A stretch of DNA of 16,204 nt from assembly GCA_019136395.1 (NCBI GenBank), contig JAGVUH010000223.1:1-16204 (forward strand), written 5' to 3'. This document shows, piece after piece, positions 1 through 7,209 of this stretch. The notes under the pieces are model-generated. The model made no database searches and was not told the origin of the DNA. It worked only from the letters and a program-made list of their open reading frames with translations. A program made the position numbers and the translations under genes. The stretch is from Gammaproteobacteria bacterium. Its GTDB lineage: Bacteria; Pseudomonadota; Gammaproteobacteria; Chromatiales; Chromatiaceae. Every line of letters begins with the position of its first letter. The stretch's first letter is position 1.

Positions 1-1
1 G

Positions 2-854
2 GGGGTCGTGGCCCCGGTGTCGATCCGCGTCAACCCGGACGTGGATGCCGGCACCCACCCCTACATCTCCACCGGCCTGCGCGAGAACAAGTTTGGCATC
101 GACATCCACGCCGCCGACCGGGTCTACGAGCGCGCCGCCGCCAGCCCTCACCTGCGCGTCGCCGGCATCGACTGCCACATTGGCTCCCAGCTCACCGAGC
201 TATCACCCTTCCTCGACGCCCTGGCCCGGGTCCTGGAACTGGCCGACCGCCTGGAGCGCTACGGCATCCCCATCCAGCACCTGGATCTGGGGGGCGGCCT
301 GGGTATCCGCTATACCCACGAGAACCCTCCGGAGCCCGGCGATTACGCCCGCGCGATTGACGATCTGCTGGAGGGCCGTCATTACGAGATCCTGCTGGAG
401 CCGGGCCGGGCCATCGCCGGCAACGCCGGCATCCTCCTGACCCGGGTGGAGTACCTCAAGGACACGGGCCTCAAGCGCCCTCAAGGACACGGGCCTCAAG
501 CGCTTCGCCATCCTCGATGCCGCCATGAACGACCTGGTGCGCCCCGCCCTCTACCAGGCGGTCCAGGACATCGTCCCCGCCGAGCGCGAGAAGGGCGGCG
601 AGCGGGCCCTCTGGGACCTGGTCGGCCCGGTGTGCGAGACCGGCGACTTCCTCGGCAAGGGCCGCGACCTGACCCTGGCCCCGGGCGACCTGCTGGCCAT
701 CCGCGGCAGTGGCGCCTATGGCTTCACCATGAGTTCCAACTACAACAGCCGCCCCCGCGCCGCGGAGGTCATGGTCGACGGCGACCGGGTCCATCTGGTC
801 CGCCCCCGGGAGACGGTGGCTAGCCTTTTTGCCGACGAGGCCTTGCTGCCATGA
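2..854 (+). pseudogene. lysA: Diaminopimelate decarboxylase, 5'-truncated by the window edge and frameshifted
   Basis: This enzyme makes L-lysine from meso-diaminopimelate with PLP, the last step of lysine synthesis. The reading frame is open from base 2, so the gene starts outside the window. About 275 residues would be present if repaired, against roughly 415 for the family; the N-terminal part with the PLP lysine is missing. Visible motifs are HIGSQ, the phosphate-binding GGGLGIRY and EPGRAIAGNAG. After base 478 the frame fails because a 25-bp unit (454-478) is repeated exactly at 479-503. Downstream the family sequence resumes in another frame: RFAILDAAMNDLVRPALY, then CETGDFLGKGR with the conserved catalytic-region cysteine, GAYGFTMSSNYNSRPR, and TGA at 852-854. 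Removing one copy of the unit restores one continuous LysA. As written, the protein would leave the family sequence and end at 823. It may be a true mutation or an assembly error; the family assignment is very secure. Confidence 0.93.
454..503 (+). repeat. Perfect 25-bp tandem duplication inside lysA
   Basis: The two copies are 454-478 and 479-503, identical at all 25 positions and directly adjacent. Each copy also contains CCTCAAG twice (454 and 469 in the first copy), which could have helped slippage. Because 25 is not a multiple of 3, the duplication shifts the lysA frame by one. Confidence 0.97.
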
Positions 855-971
855 CAAGCAGCGGCCCGCGATACCATCCCGCCTTGTGCCGACATCGGCG
901 CCCGCTATCCAGTCACCGGCACGCCATCAATGGCGCCGGCACAAGTTCCCCCACCTCGCGTGGCCGCTACG

Positions 972-1035
972 GGTACCAGCCCCTCCCAGCATCCCGGTAC
1001 CGGCAGTACCGGCACGCCCCATCCCGGTACCAGCC
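972..1035 (+). repeat. Cluster of GGTACC-containing short repeats upstream of the methyltransferase gene
   Basis: The palindrome GGTACC occurs at 972, 996 and 1026, with a partial copy GTACC at 1006. ATCCCGGTACC is repeated exactly at 991-1001 and 1021-1031, 30 bp apart, and GGTACCAGCC is repeated at 972 and 1026. The cluster lies in the 211-bp gap between lysA and the next gene. Its function is unknown; it could be a small degenerate repeat or a protein-binding region. Confidence 0.6.
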
Positions 1036-1065
1036 TTTTCGTTATCATCCCCTGGTATCAGGCAA

Positions 1066-1740
1066 ATGAAACGCCGCCCCCTGCCGCCGCGCGGACACGA
1101 AGAGGAACTGTTGCTTGCTCAGGCCTGGGCCAACGCGGACCACGCCGAGACCGATGCCCTCTTCCTGCGCCTGCTACGGGAATCCCAGCCCGGGGAACCG
1201 GAGGACCGGCAGGTCCTGGCCCTGGGAGGCGGGCCCGGCCCGCTCCCCATCGGTTTCCTCAAGGCCTGGCCCAAGGCGCGCTGCGATCTGATCGATCCCA
1301 CGCCCGCCCGGTTGGCGACCCTGACGACTGCCCTGGAGGCCCTGCCCGGCGTCGCGCGGCGCTGCCGGCTCGTCCCTGGCGACCCCGCCACGGCTGACCT
1401 TGCTCCCGGCGCCTACGACCTGGTCCTGTCCGCCGGCCTACTCCACCGCCTCGCTGACCCCCTGGTCCTGTGGCGCACCCTCCAGCGGATCGCCCGACCC
1501 AGCGCCCCGCTTCTGGTCATGGACCTGATGCGCCCCCCCTCCCCCGTCTGGCTCGAATCCCTGGTCGCCACCTATGGCGCTGATCTGCCCGCCAGCCTGC
1601 AAGGGGATTTTCGTGCCGCCCTCTGGGCCGCCTACGAACCGGCGGAAATCCGGGAGCAACTGGATGCGGTCGGACTCCCGGACCTGGAAGTGATGGTGGT
1701 AAGCGACCGCAACCTGGCCGTGGGGCGCTTTTCCGTTTGA
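1066..1740 (+). CDS. Class I SAM-dependent methyltransferase-like protein
   Basis: A 224-residue protein with a Rossmann-type SAM-binding layout. The glycine loop LALGGGPGP is at about residues 51-59 and replaces the more usual LDLGCGPG. An acidic strand end, CDLIDPTP, follows at about 73-80, then GDPATADL (105-112), AYDLVLSAGLLHRLADP (117-132) in the position of motif IV, and a C-terminal LVMDL strand (150-154). Substrate unknown; small-molecule methyltransferases of the UbiE/type-11 kind look most similar. The ATG at 1066 is chosen because residues encoded upstream (829-1065) are Pro/Arg-rich and unlike any domain. Its ribosome-binding site is weak (AGG about 5 nt upstream). The gene lies 211 bp after lysA and 148 bp before the FmdB-like gene, so it may be read through from lysA or have its own promoter. 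Confidence 0.8.
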   Translation: MKRRPLPPRGHEEELLLAQAWANADHAETDALFLRLLRESQPGEPEDRQVLALGGGPGPLPIGFLKAWPKARCDLIDPTPARLATLTTALEALPGVARRCRLVPGDPATADLAPGAYDLVLSAGLLHRLADPLVLWRTLQRIARPSAPLLVMDLMRPPSPVWLESLVATYGADLPASLQGDFRAALWAAYEPAEIREQLDAVGLPDLEVMVVSDRNLAVGRFSV

Positions 1741-1771
1741 TAGCCCTTCATTCTCCCGCTGCCCGGGTGAG

Positions 1772-1817
1772 GCAATTCATCCGCCCCGCGGCTAGCCCAA
1801 GAAGCCGCACGAATTGC
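1772..1817. repeat. Nested inverted repeat (possible terminator or operator)
   Basis: The outer arms are GCAATTC (1772-1778) and GAATTGC (1811-1817). The inner arms are GCGGCT (1788-1793) and AGCCGC (1803-1808) around a 9-nt loop. There is no T-run after it on either strand, so it is not a classic intrinsic terminator. It ends 5 bp before the -35 box of the following promoter, which would also fit an operator. Confidence 0.5.
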
Positions 1818-1821
1818 TGGC

Positions 1822-1849
1822 TTGTCAGCCTTCGGCCCACCGATATAAT
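1822..1849 (+). promoter_or_regulatory. Sigma-70-like promoter of the FmdB-like gene
   Basis: TTGTCA at 1822-1827 (5 of 6 to consensus), a 16-bp spacer, and a perfect TATAAT at 1844-1849. Transcription would start near 1856, about 33 nt before the ATG at 1889. This is the best promoter match seen in the window. Confidence 0.75.
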
Positions 1850-1888
1850 TGGAATATCAGCCATTCCTCATATACCAAGGAGTACTCC

Positions 1889-2149
1889 ATGCCTACTTAC
1901 GATTATCGTTGTGACGTCAATGGCCAGGTGGTCGAGGTCAGCCATCGCATGAGCGAGACCATCGCCAACTGGGGGGACCTCTGCGCCCGGGCCGGGGTAG
2001 ATTTGGGTGGGACGCCGGCGGACTCCCCGGTCCATCGCCTCGCCACCGGCGGCAACCTCATCTCCAAGAGCAGCCTGGGCAGCGGCGTGGCCCCCGCCCC
2101 CGCCTGTGGCACTGGCGGCTGCTGTCCCTCCGGGATGTGCGGCTTCTGA
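1889..2149 (+). CDS. Small FmdB-like zinc-ribbon protein
   Basis: An 86-residue protein starting MPTYDYRCDVNG, the signature start of FmdB-type putative regulatory zinc ribbons (usually MPTYEYRCxxCG). Here the second cysteine of the first CxxC is Asn, so that knuckle is incomplete. Further cysteines are Cys31 in the GDLCARAG stretch and a cluster in the C-terminal tail, ACGTGGCCPSGMCGF. Metal binding may therefore involve the tail, or may be lost. The start is set by a strong AAGGAG 8 nt upstream and by a consensus promoter. The function is not known even for the family. The stop TGA (2147-2149) directly abuts the stop of the convergent protease gene, leaving no intergenic base. Confidence 0.85.
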   Translation: MPTYDYRCDVNGQVVEVSHRMSETIANWGDLCARAGVDLGGTPADSPVHRLATGGNLISKSSLGSGVAPAPACGTGGCCPSGMCGF

Positions 2150-3274
<1,125 letters not shown>

Positions 3275-3344
3275 GGGGTGAGTGCCTGGGAGAGACGGAA
3301 GGGATGGGTCGCCTGTTGGGCCGGGGCGAATACCTTGGGGCTAG

Positions 3345-3493
3345 CAGCCTGTCGGACTTTAGGCGCGTGTAGGCCAAGTTGGACAAAAATTGATCGATTT
3401 CGCTTCTTCTGCGCGAAATCTGGAGCACTTGATCTCGATGAAACCTCAAATTTTCGCGTAGCGACGAAGTGCGAGGCTAAGTCCGACAGACTC
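3345..3493. mobile_element. MITE-like element with imperfect terminal inverted repeats
   Basis: The left end (CAGCCTGTCGGACTTTAG, from 3345) is an inverted copy of the right end (CTAAGTCCGACAGACTC, ending at 3493), with about two mismatches and one extra T. Both ends are flanked by CTAG (3341-3344 and 3494-3497), which would fit a 4-bp target duplication. The ~149-bp interior has no credible gene and is less GC-rich than its surroundings. It holds a second hairpin, GATTTCGC (3396-3403) with GCGAAATC (3413-3420). It lies in the 316-bp gap between perM and the protease gene. The parent transposon is unknown. Around it, GGGCGAATACC-like 11-mers occur at 3324, 3497 and 3517. The rest of the gap (3498-3590) holds only a GAAGGCC tandem pair (3542-3555) and a short inverted repeat CGGCAC-T-GTGCCG (3571-3583). 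Confidence 0.7.
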
Positions 3494-3590
3494 CTAGGGC
3501 GAGTGCCGGCGGCCTGGGGCGAATGCCTGAGGGCGTGCGCTGAAGGCCGAAGGCCATGATCGGCGATGAGCGGCACTGTGCCGTGGGACC

Positions 3591-4655
3591 TCAGGTGGCA
3601 AGGGTCTCGCCGTTCGCGCGTGGCCAGGCGGTCAGGATCGCCTGCACCAGGGTGGCCAGGGGGATGGCGAAGAAGACGCCCCAAAAGCCCCAGAGCCCGC
3701 CAAAGACCAGGATGGCGACGATGATGGCGACCGGATGGAGATCGACCACCTCGGAAAAAAGCAGCGGGACCAGGACATTGCCATCCAGGGCCTGGATGAT
3801 GAAGAACACCGATGCCATCCAGGCAAACTCGCTGGACCACCCCCATTGGAACCAGCCCACCAGGAGCACGGGGATGGTCACCACCGAGGCGCCGATAAAG
3901 GGGATGATCACCGACAGCCCCACCAGCAGGGCGAGCAACATGGCGTAATTGAGCCCCAGCGCCTGGAAGGCGATCAGGGTGACGACCCAGACGATGAGGA
4001 TCTCCCAGAACTTGCCCCGGACATAGTTGGAGATCTGCCGGTCGACGTCATGCCAGACGGTGCCGGCGATCCGGGTGTGTTTGGGCAGGTAATTCATGAA
4101 CCAGGCAATTATCAGATCCTTGTCCTTGAGAAAGAAGAACACCAGCAGGGGCACCAGGATCAGATAGACGAGGATGGTGATGAAGCCGACCACCGAGGCC
4201 AGGGACCAGGACAGAACTCCCTGGCCAAAGCTGGTGATCTCGGCACGGATGGTGCCGATGACCTGCTGGACCTGGTCCGGGGAGATCACCTCCGGGTAGC
4301 GTTCCGGCAACTGGCCGAGAAAGACCAGGCCGGAGGAGATCATGGAGGGCAGTTGCTGGACCAGGTCGGTCACCTGGCGCGACACCACGGGGATAACGCC
4401 AAAGAGCAAGGTGATGACGAAGACCAGAAAGGCAATATAGACCACCAGCACCGCGACCAGGCGCGGCCAGCCATACCGCTGGAGGTAGGAGACAAGACCC
4501 TCCAGCAGATAGGCGATGACGATGCTCGCCAGGGCGGGGGCCAGCATGTAGCCCATGGAGAGGACCACGGCGAAGCCCACCAGGAGGGCCGCGGCCAGGA
4601 AGACCACCTGGGGATCGGAAAAATAGCGCCGGAACCAGTCGGTGATGACCTGCAT
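3591..4655 (-). CDS. perM: PerM-type AI-2E-family membrane transporter
   Basis: A 354-residue polytopic inner-membrane protein of the AI-2E transporter (UPF0118) family, which covers putative exporters including ion-transporting members; the substrate of PerM itself is unsettled. About seven to eight hydrophobic segments are visible: two near the N-terminus (about 18-50), one at about 67-90, one at about 155-175, and a C-terminal group from about 218. Family hallmarks are LVYLILVPLLVFFFLKDKD, GLSVIIPFIGASVVTIPV, QALDGNVLVPLLFSEVVDLHP and GGLWGFWGVFFAIPLATL. Length and N-terminal sequence (WFRRYFSDP) match E. coli PerM closely. It starts 29 bp after the stop of the upstream 133-residue gene, so the two are probably cotranscribed. 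No good ribosome-binding site precedes the ATG, which fits translation coupled to the upstream gene. Confidence 0.95.
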   Translation of the reverse strand: MQVITDWFRRYFSDPQVVFLAAALLVGFAVVLSMGYMLAPALASIVIAYLLEGLVSYLQRYGWPRLVAVLVVYIAFLVFVITLLFGVIPVVSRQVTDLVQQLPSMISSGLVFLGQLPERYPEVISPDQVQQVIGTIRAEITSFGQGVLSWSLASVVGFITILVYLILVPLLVFFFLKDKDLIIAWFMNYLPKHTRIAGTVWHDVDRQISNYVRGKFWEILIVWVVTLIAFQALGLNYAMLLALLVGLSVIIPFIGASVVTIPVLLVGWFQWGWSSEFAWMASVFFIIQALDGNVLVPLLFSEVVDLHPVAIIVAILVFGGLWGFWGVFFAIPLATLVQAILTAWPRANGETLAT

Positions 4656-4684
4656 GGCGGAAAGGCTATCCTGTGCGGCGTGGA

Positions 4685-5086
4685 TCAGCGCGTGAAACGA
4701 TCACGGTAGGCGCCGTAGTGGCGGGCAAACAGCGCCTCCAGTTCATCGATGACGTCCCGGGCCGGACGACCATTGAGGACGTGGGCCGCCATCAGGCTCG
4801 AGGTCTCATCAAGCATCTGGTGACGATCCAGCATATGGTAACGCAGGGACAAGCGCTTGATGGCGCCGACCACGGTCTCCGAGGCGGGTCGCGGGATCGC
4901 CTCGGGTTCCGCCAGGCGCAGTGCTCCGGAAACGGCATCCGCGTCAGGATCGGGGGCGCGCCCGACGCCATCCTGGTGCAGAAACTCGGCGAAACGCAGC
5001 AGGGTCCGCCGGGACTCGGGGTCCAGGCGGCGGAAGATCCGGGTCAGGCGGCGCTCATCGCTAGGCGGCATTGGAGGTGGCAGCAT
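4685..5086 (-). CDS. Small helical protein of unknown function, upstream of perM
   Basis: A 133-residue soluble, charged protein that I do not recognise. The N-terminal stretch ERRLTRIFRRLDPESRRTLL followed by RFAEFL is predicted helical. It resembles the 'rll.faefL' stretch of small antitoxin-like or DUF2281-like proteins, but too weakly to name. A Pro/Asp-rich linker (about 40-70) follows, then a helical C-terminal half ending RDVIDELEALFARHYGAYRDR. It has no cysteine, signal peptide or membrane segment. The ATG at 5086 is preferred because AGGA lies about 8 nt upstream; the internal ATG five codons later has no ribosome-binding site. The 29-bp spacing to perM suggests an operon. Codon use and GC content match its neighbours, supporting a real gene. 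Confidence 0.8.
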   Translation of the reverse strand: MLPPPMPPSDERRLTRIFRRLDPESRRTLLRFAEFLHQDGVGRAPDPDADAVSGALRLAEPEAIPRPASETVVGAIKRLSLRYHMLDRHQMLDETSSLMAAHVLNGRPARDVIDELEALFARHYGAYRDRFTR

Positions 5087-5132
5087 GGGCGGTTCCTGGG
5101 GACGGGTAGCCGGTTCTGGCCGTGAGGCACGA

Positions 5133-5174
5133 GGGGGAAATGGGGGGATAGGGGTCTCAGGTCTCGGGGGCGGG
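5133..5174 (+). other. G-run cluster (possible G-quadruplex) upstream of the 133-residue gene
   Basis: Five G-runs lie on the + strand: G5 at 5133, G6 at 5142, G4 at 5151, G5 at 5166 and G3 at 5172. Loops are about 4, 3, 11 and 1 nt. The cluster lies 47-88 bp upstream of the minus-strand gene start at 5086, so the G-rich strand is that gene's template strand. The structure is inferred from base composition only. Confidence 0.4.
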
Positions 5175-5254
5175 ACAACGGACCCGACCAGAAGCGATCG
5201 GGGGTGGAGAGCGGGCGGGGCTGGGGCGGGAGCTCATTCGCGCGATGGACCTAT

Positions 5255-5290
5255 TTTCGCCCACTTCCTTGCCGCGGAGGGCGGGCGAAA
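5255..5290 (-). terminator. Possible hairpin after the LysR gene, without a T-run
   Basis: TTTCGCCC (5255-5262) pairs with GGGCGAAA (5283-5290) across a 20-nt loop, 26 bp past the LysR stop codon. On the minus strand it is followed by ATAGGTCC rather than a T-run, so intrinsic termination is doubtful. Confidence 0.3.
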
Positions 5291-5315
5291 CCGCGAGGTC
5301 AGCGCCCGACCCACC

Positions 5316-6215
5316 CTAAGGATGTTCCTCGCAATAGGCGCGGGCGAAGTCCAGGAGTTCCTCCATGACCCGCAGCCGGAACTTCTGTTTCTGGTGGACG
5401 AAGGAGAAGGGCCGCTCCAGGGGGGGGTCCAATTCCACCGCCACCAGGGTGCGGAGGCGCAATTCCTTTTGGATCGTCGCCCGCGAGACCACGGATACCC
5501 CCATGCCAGCCTCCACCGCCCCCTTGACGGCCTCCGGGCTGCCCAGTTCCATGGCCATCTTGAGCGCACCCTCGCACTCCGGAAACTGATCCAGATATTC
5601 GCTGATCACGCCCCGGGTGCCGGAGCCCTCTTCCCGGCAGATGAAGGGATATTCCAGCAGGCGGGCGAACTTGATGGATCTCTTTCTGGCCAGGGGATGA
5701 CCTGGGGGGACGATGGCGACCAGATGGTCGCGCTTGCAGACCTCCACCGCCAGATTCTTATTGGTGACCGTGGATTCCACGACCCCCAGATCGATGGTGT
5801 TACTTTCCACCAGGGAAACGATGCCCTCACTGTTGGCCACCTTGAGGTGAATGGTGACCGCGGGATATTTCTCCTTGAAATCCCCCAGGAGGGTGGGAAG
5901 CATGTACTCGGCGATGGTGGTGCTGGCGCCGATGGTCAGGGCACCGCTGATTTCCCCGGTGAGTTCGCGGACCGCGTTCTCCATCTCGGCGTAGAGTTCG
6001 AAAATCCGGTCGGCGTAACCCATGACCTGCTCACCGGCGGGGGTGAGGGTGATGCGGTTGTGGGTGCGGTCGAAGAGACGGGTGTTGAAATGCTCCTCTA
6101 ACTGGCGAACCTGGAAAGTCACCGCGGGCTGGGTCATGTGCAATGTTTCAGCGGCCTTGGTGAAGCTCAACAGGCGCGCCACCGTATGGAAGACTTGCAG
6201 ACGCCGATCCGCCAT
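5316..6215 (-). CDS. LysR-family transcriptional regulator beside the sulfur-carrier genes
   Basis: A 299-residue LysR-type regulator. The winged helix-turn-helix lies at about residues 4-62 (SFTKAAETLHMTQPAVTFQ, then QLEEHFNTRLFDRTHNRITLT). The substrate-binding domain begins near residue 85 (GALTIGASTTIAEYMLP), and the effector-pocket region includes CREEGSGTRGVI. Overall it resembles the CbbR/CysB-like branch and the LysR proteins found next to sulfur or selenium carrier genes; the effector is unknown. The ATG at 6215 is chosen because GGGGA lies 7 nt upstream and the protein then starts MADRRLQVF; an ATG at 6221 and a TTG at 6239 are alternatives. It follows dsrE2 on the same strand, but a terminator separates them. 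A T-N11-A palindrome at 6240-6254 suggests autoregulation. Confidence 0.95.
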   Translation of the reverse strand: MADRRLQVFHTVARLLSFTKAAETLHMTQPAVTFQVRQLEEHFNTRLFDRTHNRITLTPAGEQVMGYADRIFELYAEMENAVRELTGEISGALTIGASTTIAEYMLPTLLGDFKEKYPAVTIHLKVANSEGIVSLVESNTIDLGVVESTVTNKNLAVEVCKRDHLVAIVPPGHPLARKRSIKFARLLEYPFICREEGSGTRGVISEYLDQFPECEGALKMAMELGSPEAVKGAVEAGMGVSVVSRATIQKELRLRTLVAVELDPPLERPFSFVHQKQKFRLRVMEELLDFARAYCEEHP

Positions 6216-6239
6216 GGACATCCCCGGTGCCAAGAGCAA

Positions 6240-6254
6240 ATAAAAACTTTTTAT
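6240..6254. promoter_or_regulatory. Perfect palindrome with LysR-box form T-N11-A
   Basis: ATAAAAACTTTTTAT is a perfect inverted repeat around one central base and contains T-N11-A (T6241 to A6253), the minimal LysR-type binding motif. It lies 25 bp upstream of the LysR gene ATG, in the only strongly AT-rich stretch nearby. Being AT-rich it could also be part of the promoter: a TATAAA occurs on the minus strand just upstream. Confidence 0.5.
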
Positions 6255-6279
6255 ATCATGAAAAAATGGAGAGGAAAAG

Positions 6280-6311
6280 CGGAAAATGGAAACGCCGCCC
6301 GAGGGCGGCGT
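6280..6311 (-). terminator. Intrinsic terminator after dsrE2
   Basis: ACGCCGCCC (6292-6300) and GGGCGGCGT (6303-6311) form a perfect 9-bp inverted repeat. On the minus strand it is followed by TTTCCATTTTCC. It starts 35 bp after the dsrE2 stop codon and separates dsrE2 from the LysR gene. Confidence 0.75.
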
Positions 6312-6345
6312 CAGCGGTGGCCTGGGGTCCGGTCAGGCCCCCGGA

Positions 6346-6825
6346 TCAGATGTAGAGGCAGATATCGCTCTCGCCAGCGAACTCGAAGAAGGCCGCAGCC
6401 CCGGCGTACTCGACACCGTCGATAAACTCGGCGGGGTTCAGCTCGAAAAGGTCCACGGTCATCTGGCAGGCGATGAACTTGACCTCGGCCTCCTGGCAAA
6501 GCTCCCGCAGATCCTCGATGCTGGCCACCCCCTTCTTCTTCATCTTGGCCTTCATCATGGAGGTCATCATGCCCTGCATGCCGGGGAGGGTGAGGCCCAG
6601 GACCGGGAACCACTTGTCCATGCCCATGGGCATGGGCATGCCCGGGTTACCCAGGGGGGTGACCTCCAGGGACAGATCCTTTTTGAGGAGCTGGAGTCCG
6701 TAGAAGGTGAAAAAGATCTGCACCTCATAGCCCAGCGCCGCCGCCGTGGAGGCGAGGATGAAGGGTGGGTAGGCCCAGTCCAGCGATCCCTTGGTGGCGA
6801 TGATCGCCAACTTCTTCTGTTCCAT
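6346..6825 (-). CDS. dsrE2: DsrE2-like sulfur-carrier protein (DsrE/F-like family)
   Basis: A 159-residue member of the DsrE/DsrF-like group. In sulfur oxidisers, rhd-tusA-dsrE2 clusters are linked to cytoplasmic trafficking of sulfane sulfur towards Dsr or sHdr oxidation. The start MEQKKLAIIATKGSLDWAYPP has the family's N-terminal strand and glycine loop. A hydrophobic stretch at about 17-45 may be membrane-associated. Cysteines are Cys110, Cys120 (in KFIACQMTVD, the likely persulfide site) and Cys156 close to the C-terminus. Residues 63-95 are very Met-rich (10 Met). The ATG at 6825 has GAGAGG 7 nt upstream; a TTG at 6840 would only add five residues. It follows tusA by 42 bp, so the two are probably cotranscribed, and it ends just before a terminator. 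Confidence 0.93.
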   Translation of the reverse strand: MEQKKLAIIATKGSLDWAYPPFILASTAAALGYEVQIFFTFYGLQLLKKDLSLEVTPLGNPGMPMPMGMDKWFPVLGLTLPGMQGMMTSMMKAKMKKKGVASIEDLRELCQEAEVKFIACQMTVDLFELNPAEFIDGVEYAGAAAFFEFAGESDICLYI

Positions 6826-6867
6826 CGGCAAACCTCTCAAAGGGTGTTAGGGGTGGGTGCCCGCGGG

Positions 6868-7098
6868 TTAGGCCTTCTTGATCAGGAAATGGAACTTACC
6901 GCCCTCTTCCTTGGACTCCATCAGTTCGTTACCGGTCTGCTTGGCGAAGGCATCGAAGTCCTTCACGGAACCCGGGTCCGTGGCGATGATGTGCAGGACT
7001 TGGCCGGAGGCCATGGAATTGAGGGTCTTCTTGGCACGCAGGATGGGCAGGGGGCAGTTCAAACCGCTGGCGTCAAGTTCTTGATCGAAGGCTGCCAT
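6868..7098 (-). CDS. tusA: TusA-family sulfur carrier
   Basis: A 76-residue single-domain protein with the TusA signature: a beta strand, then GLNCPLPILRAKKTL containing the CPxP motif with the persulfide-carrying Cys15. It continues with SGQVLHIIATDPGSVKDFDAFAKQTG and a final strand KFHFLIKKA, the complete TusA fold. TusA proteins accept sulfur from rhodaneses or desulfurases and hand it to partners; in sulfur oxidisers these include DsrE-type proteins and DsrC. GGAG lies 8 nt before the ATG. It is 42 bp upstream of dsrE2 and 111 bp downstream of the rhodanese gene, with a hairpin and a promoter candidate in the latter gap. Confidence 0.96.
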   Translation of the reverse strand: MAAFDQELDASGLNCPLPILRAKKTLNSMASGQVLHIIATDPGSVKDFDAFAKQTGNELMESKEEGGKFHFLIKKA

Positions 7099-7153
7099 GT
7101 AAATCTCCGAGGGTGATGGTCGTGATGAGGGTTAGAGGCATCGAGGTTGGCGG

Positions 7154-7182
7154 TTTATAGGCCAAACCGGAGGAAAAGGCAA
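7154..7182 (-). promoter_or_regulatory. Candidate promoter for tusA-dsrE2
   Basis: Read on the minus strand: TTGCCT (7177-7182), a 17-bp spacer, then TATAAA (7154-7159). The ATG of tusA is about 55 bp downstream. The -35 box overlaps the T-rich tail of the rhodanese terminator. Confidence 0.5.
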
Positions 7183-7199
7183 ACGCGCCGGGAGGCGCG
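7172..7199 (-). terminator. Intrinsic terminator after the rhodanese gene
   Basis: CGCGCC (7184-7189) and GGCGCG (7194-7199) form a 6-bp stem with a 4-nt loop, 10 bp after the rhodanese stop codon. On the minus strand the stem is followed by TTTGCCTTTTCC. It would end or attenuate rhd transcription before tusA. Confidence 0.6.
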
Positions 7200-7209
7200 C
7201 CGCCGCTGG

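Noticed and set aside
504..823. The frame that continues after the lysA duplication as a real C-terminus
   Set aside because: It is Arg/Pro/Gly-rich nonsense, while the true LysA C-terminus is in the adjacent frame over the same bases.
829..1065. Extension of the methyltransferase by 79 residues, overlapping the lysA end
   Set aside because: The extension is Pro/Arg-rich and encoded by the GGTACC repeat region; the domain starts after the ATG at 1066.
4857..6101. Plus-strand open frame of 414 residues across the 133-residue and LysR genes
   Set aside because: It is antisense to two well-supported genes and spans an intergenic region, with no recognisable domain.
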